From contig MNCI01002286.1 in assembly GCA_015680685.1 (NCBI GenBank), positions 91,679 to 120,875 on the forward strand: a stretch of DNA of 29,197 nucleotides, read 5' to 3'. Made by a program: the position numbers and the translations under genes. Positions 21,093-29,197 of the stretch are shown piece by piece. The stretch's first letter is position 1. Each line of letters starts with the position of its first letter. The notes beneath the pieces are model-generated. The model worked only from the letters and a program-made list of their open reading frames with translations. It was not told the origin of the DNA and did not search any database. Source of the DNA: Gnetum montanum (Eukaryota; Streptophyta; Gnetopsida; Gnetales; Gnetaceae).

Positions 21093-21390
21093 TGATAAGT
21101 TTGCGCTGTAAATTGAGTTTGAAGATGGCTTTCAGATAAATAGCGGATGGGATTCCAGTAACTGGTTGGACAGAGGTAACCAGAACTTCAAAGCGTTCGC
21201 AAAATGTAAACGATAAGCAAATGAGAAGCCAGCTTCAAGTTGTCCTGCACATCAGCGTAAAAACTGTTTAAATCTGAGGTTTCCTTGCTTCCTCGGACGC
21301 AGAGACTTTTCTTTTTTGTTTCGTTTTCAACTTTTAGAGAAATGTATTGTGGAAGACAAATGACTGATCTAGAATCTTCTGGCCTCTGCT
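21093..21390 (-). other. Probable non-coding first exon (5' UTR)
   Basis: The region between the likely TATA box and the intron 1 donor at 21092 is the expected first exon. It contains no start codon leading to a long frame. The transcription start is not visible; the upper limit is an estimate from the TATA position. Confidence 0.5.
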
Positions 21391-21408
21391 CATGCTTTAG
21401 TTATTAAA

Positions 21409-21427
21409 AAAATAAATATATAACTAG
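21409..21427 (-). promoter_or_regulatory. Putative TATA box of the BAG6-like gene
   Basis: The minus strand reads TTATATATTTATTTTTTT here, a TATA-like element about 30 bp upstream of the estimated start of transcription. It lies immediately beside the 3' end of a LINE fragment. No other promoter element was identified. Confidence 0.4.
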
Positions 21428-21429
21428 TT

Positions 21430-22560
21430 TATTGGTATTTTGGAGGGTGGGGGTGGCGTGGTGTCGGTCCCCGAAAAAGGAGTTTTATTTATAGGAAAAG
21501 AACATCCAATACATATTCAACATCGAGTTATATAGACTATATATATAGGGGAAAAAAACCAGAGAAGGGAAATTTAATGAACCAGGGATGTTACGCACAA
21601 AAACATCCTTATAAACAATCGATCCCAGAGTCGAGGAACACAATTTGGAAATCTACCTTCCACCCAGAATCAACTGAAAATAGGAGCAGGAGCAAAAGAA
21701 GAGTGGCAAACAATAGGACAAGTAGAAAACACCTAAAATTATGAAGAGAGACTCCCATGAAATGATTCCTATTGAAGGTGGCTTGGACTCATGGATCTAC
21801 TCCAAGGCTGCAACAGATGAATCAATAGATTAATATCCAGCTTGAGCTTTGAAGCTTGAGATATGATTTGGAGGTGAAGAAGGTAGAGGATCTGCAATTT
21901 CTCCATAATAGTTAGATGATAGATATTTGAATAGTCAATCCTCTAAAAAAAATAGTACATCTATGCTTCCAAATATAATATAGAACAATGGATCTAATAA
22001 CCTTCCAAAGCAATTTAAAATTCATAGAAGTGGTAGGCAAAAAGCCAAACATAACATCATCTTGAGAAAGCTTGCACGATGGGATAACTTTAAAAGCCCA
22101 TCACCATGTAAGCTAAGCAAAAAGGCAATGCCAAAAAACATGGACAAAATCCTCAATTCCACCACAGAGAGGGCACTTAGGAGTGTGAATCCCAAGGTAT
22201 TCAAGGCATTTGCTGATGGGTAAGCCTTGATAAAGAAGACACCAAAGAAACTATTGAGTTATATGAAGAGTCGAAAGGTTCCAAATATAGTTGAAGAGGG
22301 AGATCCAAAATTGCTCATACTCTTGTTTGTGCCAAGATATATTACATCATTGAACAACCATTGTGGAATCATGCAATAGTTGAAAGGGGACATGCAACTT
22401 ATAAGATAGAAGTTTTGACCCATTAGTCCATTAGAGGCCATGAAAAATACTTTGTACCAAAACGTCCAATTGCAAATATTGATGAATAAATTTATAAACT
22501 CAATCCAAGTAATGGTGCATTGCTTTGGAAGCCCCATACAAATTTTCAAACACTTCCCAA
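21430..22560 (-). mobile_element. 3' part of a LINE with zf-RVT domain
   Basis: On the minus strand, pieces match the C-terminal zinc-binding domain that follows the reverse transcriptase in plant L1 LINEs: LPISKCLEYLGIHTPKCPLCGG (first 20 residues about 22227-22168), IEDFVHVFWHC (about 22159-22127) and LLWKVIRSIVLYYIWKHR (around 22010-21955). Frame changes and stops show it is inactive. Upstream pieces (22549-22259) may be more of the protein but are too mutated to align by eye. The non-coding 3' end runs to about 21430, next to the gene promoter. It is a different LINE type from the one at 4.4-8.1 kb. Confidence 0.65.
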
Positions 22561-22761
22561 GAAATCCATTAGTCTATGAGACGAAGATAACTAAGAGAAA
22601 TAACTCCCTTATGGTACCAAGAAGTAGCTACACTAGTGTTCGTAGTCGCAAGAGGAGTAGGTGACAGGGGTAACCACTAGGGGCAAAGCTTAGAAAGAAG
22701 CGTAGGATTGATCTTGACATTAGTCCAATTGATATAATGGTGTAAAGCCTGCCAAGTCTTC
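22561..22761. other. Flank between LINE remnant and LTR copy 3
   Basis: Nothing recognisable. It lies where a primer binding site would be if the adjacent LTR were a 5' LTR; none is seen, so the LTR is a 3' LTR and this is insertion flank. Confidence 0.5.
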
Positions 22762-23664
22762 TGATGAGCGGCTAGGTACCCCTACGCCCAACCATACGAA
22801 TCACAGGCGTTCACAAGCGACTCAGTCGAATTCTGTAGACTGTAAGCACTTAACATACACTAGACTCTAACCAGCGAAAACTTGGGTTAAAACGGTCATT
22901 GCCTTCCTAATCTCACTTGTGATGTTCTATTTGCGATGGTTAAGTGAGATTAAGGCTAATGATTTTTATAGCTTTTTACTTATCTTTTAGCATCTAATTA
23001 AAGTATGAAAAGTAAAGAATGAACTATTTTCTAATCTATAATTATCCTAATTTGTATTCTAACTATTCCTAGCATAAGTATCTGATCCCATCTTTCCGGC
23101 ACGTTCTAAGCGTCCCCTAAGCACTTCTAGGTTACCAGACATTAAGCGTCACTGGGTTTACCAAGTGTTGGGTTTACGTTCGAGATGGTCGTACTTATGG
23201 CCTTTACGAACTATAAAGGAGCGATAGCGATGACAATAACAATAACAAAAACTTAAGTAATTAACAAGCAATTAACAAAGCATAAACATATTAAACTATT
23301 GAATGCATAAAATGGCTAAGTCCAAATGCTGCAAGGAATGCTTGAAGAGTTCGTCTTTATTGCTGTCACGTCAATGGGCTCAAATACATCAATGCTTAAA
23401 TAAAGAGCCGATCACTTTTCTTACACCTACTGTGGGCACTTGGAAAATATTCTATCTCTTGCGGGAACAAACTGCAAGAGCTTCGCTACAACTAACTAAA
23501 AAGGTACCTAAATGAGGCGGAAGGCCCTCTTATTTATAGGCCAAAATAGGCTCCGCGTAAACGAGGCCATGTCGACGCATGGAAGGCTATGTTGACGAGG
23601 TCGCATATAGATGTGGCTGCGTATACGCGGCCTAGTCGATGCATTGACTAATGACACTTCATCA
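22762..23664 (-). repeat. 3' LTR of the right Athila-like element (copy 3)
   Basis: The 903-bp block starts TGATGAGCGG and ends CTTCATCA. On the minus strand the order is polypurine tract, U3 with a cluster of GTCGAC/GTATAC-type palindromes (23640-23545), TATA box (CCTATAAATAAG, about 23540-23528), then the part shared with the other LTRs (ggtacccctac near 22775, ccaaccatacgaa near 22790, tgatttttatagctt near 22965). The interior of the element is to the right. Confidence 0.85.
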
Positions 23665-23672
23665 TACCCCCA
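23665..23672 (-). other. Polypurine tract before 3' LTR copy 3
   Basis: The minus strand reads TGGGGGTA immediately before the LTR start TGATGA, identical to the string before the LTR at 3187. This confirms the orientation and the 3' identity of the LTR. Confidence 0.7.
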
Positions 23673-23858
23673 TGACTAAGTAAAAACTCGTCCTTGAGTT
23701 ACTCTACAATTTGGAAGGTATGGGCTTTTATTGACAACACACATGACTCAACACACACATGACACAACATCAATTTGACCAAGTGCCCAAGTTACAAAGA
23801 AGGACGAGTTACAAAAAATTGGTGGTATTCAGAGACAAAATTGAACACCTTGTTGGTC

Positions 23859-26756
23859 CTAGAGTCTCTGCCGTGTAGGATGATGCACAAAATTTTTGGA
23901 GAAGGTCACACCATCCCTGGGGCGGTGGTTCTGATGGACCTTCTCTAGCCTCTGGCCCATGCGTTGTGGTGGCACAAATGACGGTTGCCTTGCAGCAGCT
24001 ACGACTTCTGGAGGCAACCGAAAAGCCTCCAAGAGAGCCCTCATCTTTTCTTCTTTGCTTCTAGGATCGTTCACTATCCAAGAAGCTTCTCCAGTGCGTG
24101 CTGGAACTGGAACCTCCCAAGGGCATGGTAGCGCTGGGAAGAGTTCTTTTAGGTTGACAAACCACGCTACAAACTGCTTTCGTTCGATGTCGAATGCTCG
24201 GAGTGATGCCTGCAGCTACTAGTAGTCATTCATTCGATGGGCCAAGTTCTCTGCGACTGTACATTGTCCTTCAAATCGCATGAGGAGAACCTCGAGTTCC
24301 ACATTTGTTGTTTTCAGTTTTTGCTTTGTTGCTTTATATGCCTAGAACTCACCCTCGTATAGAGAATACGAGGCGGCCACTTGCTTTTCCAATTCTGACT
24401 GCGGTCTCCCAACTATGAGTATAGCCAAGTTTGCATATCGAAGGTTGGCCAGCACCATATAGTCTGTCATCTCTTTAATCTACAGCTCCTTAAGGCGGAT
24501 TTCAGCTTGATTGTAGGTGTTCAACCCATCAAAGATGGGTTGCCATACGTTGCCTCCTTCTCAAAGCTGTTGGAGCGCTTGGTTTATTTTGGCCTTTGCG
24601 ACTTGAATATGCTTTTCATTTACTTCCTTCTATAATCCCACTTGGTCCCTATAATGATTTTTTATGTTTTCAAATTTTAGGGCCTCGTTCTGCCAAGTGG
24701 TGATTTCAATTGCAAATTTCTGTCGCAATGCCTAAACCTTCTCCATTGATAGATTCCAGTTCTCGGTGGCCAACTTTCTTATGTCAGCATTCACCCTGGC
24801 TAGTTCTTCCTACTGTTGGTGGATAAAATTTTTCATATGTTCGTGTTTTGCACCAACATTACACAGGCGATGAACCTCCATGATCAATCAGACATTCTCC
24901 TGGTGAACCTCCACCAAGTCCTTGTCTAAATGATATGCTCGAACATCTGCCAAGGACTTATCGAAGATCGCCGACTCTCACACATCCTCAATGATCTGAA
25001 GTTTGAGTTGAAGCTGCTGAAAAGCTTCATCTCTGGTGATTTCGTGGTTGAGGATGGCTGGATCGGCAAGTTAGGCTCTTAATTGGGCTACTTCCATTGC
25101 CAAGCGTTGACAAGCGACCTGAGCAGCTTCAAGTTGCCCTTCCAAAACGAGGCTCTTACCCCTTGCTGAAAGCAACTTCGACTGGGTTGCAATAATATTG
25201 TCCGAAAGATCAAAGACATCCAGAAGCGATTGCCCGATTCCCACTAGTCGGTCCAACAACTCCTCGTGTTGGGTTGCATCAATTTTGCTATGTGAAGTTC
25301 CTGCATATGCCTCTACATCTTGTAGTCCATGAACATCTGGTACAAGTGCTGTCAATGCATTGAGAGCCGTAGCAATTATATCAGCAACCACTTCGACCAC
25401 AATCTCTTGTCCTTGGTGCTACATCACCAGGGCTGTTGCCCCTTGACCGTCTTCCAAGTGTACCAAAAAGGTAGCAGCATTCCAAAAAATTTCAAGGAAT
25501 AACTGTTGTGTGGACACTGTTACCTCTCGGACACTAGGATCTGTTCGTGTAGGTACTTACGTTCGATTTGCAGAGAACATCGACCTTGCTCTTTCAAGTA
25601 AGCTAACTGATTGAGCCACTTGCTCCAGGTGGCTCATAGCAGGGCGATAGACCGAAGGGTCTTCTCCTCCACCAGTCCTACCAGATTGCTCTTGCTAGCT
25701 CAAGAGTGTTTCCCAGATTTTGTGGATGTGTTTTGCTATAGTTTGCGAACCCGGCTATGTTGCTTGTGCAGGTGGTGGAGGTGGTTGCTACTCCTCCTCT
25801 ATCTATGTGGTGGCAGGAGTTTTGTCCTTCATCATTTACTACCAAGAGGCAATTGGGGCATGCCAGATGATATCGGAGTACTGTGCTATCCCTACCTGTT
25901 TGCAAAACTTTGGGATGAGGCACGGAAAGGGGAGAGCTCGTCCTCCACGTTCGCTCTCAGCAAACCTCTTTTCAATCTCCAAGAACAACAGCTGTGGAAG
26001 ACTCATTGGGAATTTCCCACTCAAGGCAGCACATGCATGAGCGGAGAAGGCTATGATTTTGCTGGGTCTTACCATTGGGTTCAAGTGGTAAGATGCAATC
26101 TTTGAGTACACCCTTTCTGCTATGGTCAAAGAGCCGAATTCCTTGTGCTCTAACCCATAGCATCATTTGGTCCATGCTGCTTTTACCTCTGGGTCGACTT
26201 GTTTTGGAATCTCCACCACCTTTTCTTTGGTCTCAGGCAACCCCAGAGGCTGCACTATTACCTCTGAAGAGTAAGAGATATAAATGTATTTGATTCTTAC
26301 TCTAGACCCTGGTTGCTGATTTGTCCAGAAGAGATAGGTCTCTCCTAAGTACCATTCACCACTGGTTGTGATGATAGGCCACATCGGAGAGTTTTGCAAT
26401 TGGAGCCTCACTTCTTCTAGCGCGTTCTTGAGCAATGGTCCAAAGTTTAGCTCTTAGAGGACCATCTGTTGCATCTCACGTGGTGTGATAGCATCAAGAT
26501 AGGCTTGGGTCAGGGTGACCTCAAGCCATGGTGCTATCCCAAGAGTCTCATCCCCTTGCGATTGCTCGCTAGGAATCTCCTCTTTTGGAATCTGATGGAC
26601 AGATTCCACGTCAGGTTCTTCGCAGAGGGGGCCAGTTGCATGAGAGCCCTCCACGTGCTTTGGCAGTTGCGTGCCTCATCCCCTTCCCATGTGTGGGCGC
26701 TTGTCCCTCGGTTGTGATGATCCTTTGTCCCTTGGATGCCATCTACAATCAAACAT
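23859..26756 (-). pseudogene. Additional 966-codon retroelement frame with 22 nonsense codons
   Basis: A single frame runs from ATG at 26756 (an in-frame stop lies four codons upstream) to TAG at 23861, interrupted by 22 in-frame stops but by no frameshift that I can detect. The start is basic (QPRDKRPHMGRG). The middle (about 26130-25840) contains a segment (KIIAFSAHACAALSGKFPM ... RALPFPCLIPKFCKQVGI) resembling the 'putative plant transposon protein' domain of Athila-type frames. A Pro/Gln-rich linker follows (about 25800-25740). The C-terminal half (about 25400-24100) is a Glu/Lys/Leu/Gln-rich, heptad-like coiled coil (AKINQALQQL, ELEKQVAASYSLYEGE). No signal peptide or membrane segment is evident, so a classical envelope role is not supported. 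Possible roles are structural, Gag-accessory or regulatory; none can be assigned. Confidence 0.7.
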
Positions 26757-27129
26757 AACCACCCATTAGACTATGCATAAGTAGCTCAAGATGGTCCTTA
26801 TACACCTTCTCAGTTCTACTAGGTTATGTTGTTGGCACAGGCATTCCTTTAAGTCTCCTGGAGTGTTAATTTATGGGTTAGAGCCATAAACAACAAAAGA
26901 TGAGTTGAAATTTAAACTGTTGTTTTCATAATTAACTAATTAATTAATTAATTATGCATAGGTGTCACCTCCCCACGACTAAGAGCATACCTCCGGTTGC
27001 TTAAAAGGGTAAGGATCGGTTGATGTGGACTCGCGATAGAACATAGGTGCTTAGGGAAGAGTTGGGCAGAAAAAATGGCAAAATCTCCCCCTAATTTGGA
27101 TTCCAAATGATGAAAAATGAAAGCGCAAC

Positions 27130-27245
27130 AACCGTATATATAGGGGTTGGGCACTATGTCGACGGGGTCATGTATACATGGCCATGTATATGCATGGGCA
27201 CCCCATTGACCAGTGTCGACCCCGTTGACCAGCGTCGACCAACCT
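27130..27245 (-). promoter_or_regulatory. U3-like palindrome cluster with TATA box ahead of the additional frame
   Basis: On the minus strand, repeated GTCGAC boxes with GGTCAACGGGGTCGAC-type spacers (27240-27165) and GTATAC/CATGGCCATG palindromes are followed by CCCTATATATACGG (27146-27133). The arrangement and box types closely resemble the U3-to-TATA stretch of the LTR at 23640-23528. The start codon of the additional frame is about 380 bases further on. A promoter for that frame is a reasonable inference; a nested LTR remnant is the alternative. Confidence 0.45.
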
Positions 27246-27986
27246 GGAAAAAGCCCAAAATGAGGAGTTTGAAACACCAAATTGGAGCGGTTGAAGCATG
27301 GGAGAGGCTCGGTCATGGCTGAGGATAGGAGGAAGGTAATCGGGGCTCGAAAAAGAGTCAAAAATAGGAGAATGTGACTTAAAAGAACTCCGTGGGGAAG
27401 AAATCGAGCGATGGGACCCTGAAAATAATCAACCATGAAATCCAAAGGATGGGAGGCTTAACAAGCGAGACCAAGAATATGCAGGTGGGTCCTTCCCATA
27501 GTAAGAAATAGCCTTAATAGCCCTTGTATATCCTCAACACCGGGGTCCATGGGCCCCGAGGTCAAGAAATGGTGTTTGCTAGTTAAGATTCCTACCCAAG
27601 AGATCCTACAAAGGCATGAGAAATCCATGGAAATCATGACGAACTCACAAAACATAAAACAGGTAGTGAGGTAAGTATGGATAGAAATGGGTGTAGAGAG
27701 AGATGAGAGAATGGAAATTCCAATTGTCGGTCACATGAAACCCCGTGTGAAGTTGTGGTTAAGTGACCCAATAGAACCTTTCCTGAGTTTAGACCCAAAA
27801 CCATCTGCATACAGTGACATCGCAGTAACAGATGAAGCCCCAGCCATCCCCTAAGTAAGCAAACATGCACCCACAAAGAATCATCACTCTAACAAATGTG
27901 AGAGGAAGGAAGTGAAACGGGACAGAGTTAGAGGGGACGAAGGAAGTCCCATAACTAGTGCGTGTGGCCCATTAGAGGTAGTCTAA

Positions 27987-28163
27987 GGGGTGTGATTTGA
28001 ATTCCCACATAGTGACATCATCTTTTTTATTTTCTTTTTCAGGGGAACCACACCATGCAAAGACACATGCGTGTGCGCATGCATTCGACCAAGGGGTGTG
28101 CTTTGAATCCTCATGTTTTTTTTTCTTTTGAAATTTTTTTCAGTGAGGACCACACCATGCAAG
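27987..28163. repeat. Imperfect 106-bp-period tandem duplication
   Basis: The block ggggtgtgatttgaattcc...aaccacaccatgcaa (from 27987) recurs from 28093 as ggggtgtgctttgaatcct...gaccacaccatgcaa, with changes in the T-rich centre. No coding capacity is conserved. Confidence 0.75.
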
Positions 28164-28877
28164 GTTAAACTGCCCAGAAGCTTCCATGGAGAGAAGAACG
28201 TGGAGTGGTAGGAAATTCGTAAGGACACACCAACAACCCAAGGAACAGGAGAGAGCGACGAATGTTGCATTCCCCTTGAAGTCATACCCGATTCAAATCA
28301 CTGGGTCCTCCCTGAGTCTGGGAACTACATAAGTCACACATTAATTACAATATTTTTAAGTGAAGGGGTTGCATGTTCTCAACAAAAGGAAAACCATGGA
28401 GTGGGTGAATGGGTGGATGATGTGGACTCACTGCCAATTTTATGAGCTGAGAATAGATGTAAAGTCCAAGGGCAACCATGCGACGGCGGGAGCCAGATAA
28501 CTAGGTGGACTATTACGTTACCCATTGTAATGAAAACCATTCATGCCAAACACCTAATGACAATAAGACGACACATTAAAAATCACATGAAAAGAAATCA
28601 CACACAAAGAAATGGAAAATAATTAAAGAAAGAAAAAACTTAATAAGAATTGGTAAACATATGAATGATGTTGAAGAACAAAAAAGTGTTAAAACAAAAA
28701 AGTACAAAACAGTGAGGGGTGTAGTGAAATGGATTAGTAGGGACGATGATCTCCCCCACGACTGAGTGGAAAGGAGGAGACGTGAAAAATGGAGCATGGT
28801 TGATCGGGTGATGACGAGGCAGTTGCACTGGTTGAGTGGAGTTCATGGAAAGGTTTTAGTTGTTGGCAATTAACCAA

Positions 28878-29197
28878 CTACGTTCTGGTGAGGTCCTCAG
28901 GTTTGTAGATGAGCAAGGCCCTGGATGGGAAGGTTTCAGAGACAATGTAAGGTCCCTCCCACAGTGTTTGAAACTTGGTTGGTTGAGATACATGTGAGGG
29001 GTTCCAATATAACACCTTGTCTCCACATCTAAATGTAACCTGTCGAATCCTAAGATCATGTTGTTTTTTGTTATAGGCCTTATGGATCTCATTTGAAGAT
29101 AGGGCCACTAATCGGTTCTCATCTAGCACACTTAAATTGATAAGTCATTCACGTTGTTCTAGTGGGAGATCAAGGCCTAAGTCATTGGTGGTGGATA
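28878..29197 (-). pseudogene. Integrase C-terminal domain of the right Athila-like element
   Basis: From the window edge the frame reads LGLDLPLEQRE, a stop at about 29146 where Arg (CGA) is expected, then LINLSVLDENRLVALSSNEI, KAYNKKQHDLRI, VTFRCGDKVLYWN and TLWEGPYIVSETF. This is the typical end of a Ty3/gypsy integrase, with its K-x-x-D segment, the GDKVL strand and the W-x-GPY motif. The frame ends at 28878. The catalytic core lies beyond the right edge. The domain binds DNA during insertion of the element; this copy is interrupted. Confidence 0.85.

Larger units (their letters stand above)
26757..28877 (-). other. Non-coding stretch between integrase and additional frame
   Basis: About 2.1 kb without a supported gene on either strand. 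It holds a (TAAT)n run at 26936-26952, a promoter-like block at 27130-27245, and an imperfect duplication at 27987-28163, listed separately. The open frames seen here (such as 27445-26948) have no domain. Confidence 0.55.
22762..29197 (-). mobile_element. 3' half of an Athila-like Ty3/gypsy retrotransposon
   Basis: Read on the minus strand from the right edge, the order is integrase C-terminus (29197-28878), a roughly 2.1-kb non-coding stretch, an additional open frame (26756-23859), a short 3' untranslated part, the polypurine tract and the 3' LTR. The 5' half, including gag, protease, RT and RNase H, lies outside the window. A long stretch with an extra frame between integrase and LTR is typical of Athila-type elements, where that frame has been called env-like. 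Nonsense codons make the copy inactive. Confidence 0.8.

Noticed and set aside
25611-26105. 164-codon plus-strand open frame
   Set aside because: It lies opposite the additional retroelement frame, which has coherent domains on the minus strand; this is its shadow.
26948-27445. 165-codon minus-strand open frame
   Set aside because: It overlaps the palindromic promoter-like block, has no domain and is not in phase with the additional frame.

Overview
The window is nuclear DNA from a land plant. The evidence is a spliced, multi-exon gene of the plant BAG6/CIP73 family, Athila-like LTR retrotransposons with a tRNA-Asp primer site, L1-type LINE remnants and tRNA-derived SINEs. The species cannot be told from the sequence. 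All exon coordinates were worked out by hand from splice signals and reading frame.

The only intact gene is on the minus strand, with its coding part at 19862-12577. Seventeen coding exons join without a frame break into a 1054-residue protein. It has an N-terminal ubiquitin-like domain, a conserved helical middle, a long Pro/Gln/Ser/Asn-rich part and a conserved C-terminus. A non-coding first exon lies near 21.1-21.4 kb and intron 1 carries a SINE. One intron appears to use a GC-AG splice pair.

Layout from left to right. Positions 1-1660 hold the 5' end of a minus-strand Athila-like element: a broken protease segment, the primer binding site and a 1030-bp LTR. Positions 1661-3186 are mostly unrecognised. 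Positions 3187-4032 are a plus-strand 3' LTR of the same family. Positions 4365-8150 are a heavily mutated plus-strand LINE with ORF1, endonuclease, reverse transcriptase and C-terminal Cys motif, split by a tandem pair of SINEs. Positions 9100-10130 are an inverted, intron-containing partial copy of the BAG6 gene (exons 15-17), now a pseudogene. Positions 10.1-11.9 kb are AT-rich with several short tandem duplications. Positions 12.5-21.4 kb are the BAG6-like gene. Positions 21.43-22.56 kb hold the 3' part of a minus-strand LINE that ends next to the gene's likely promoter. Positions 22762-29197 are the 3' half of a second minus-strand Athila-like element: the 3' LTR, an additional 966-codon reading frame with 22 internal stops but no frameshift, a non-coding leader with a promoter-like block, and the integrase C-terminus at the right edge.

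The most interesting items are the additional frame inside the right-hand retroelement, whose stops look like C-to-T changes; the palindrome-plus-TATA blocks shared by the three LTRs and repeated inside that element; the GC-AG intron; and the inverted BAG6 segmental copy.
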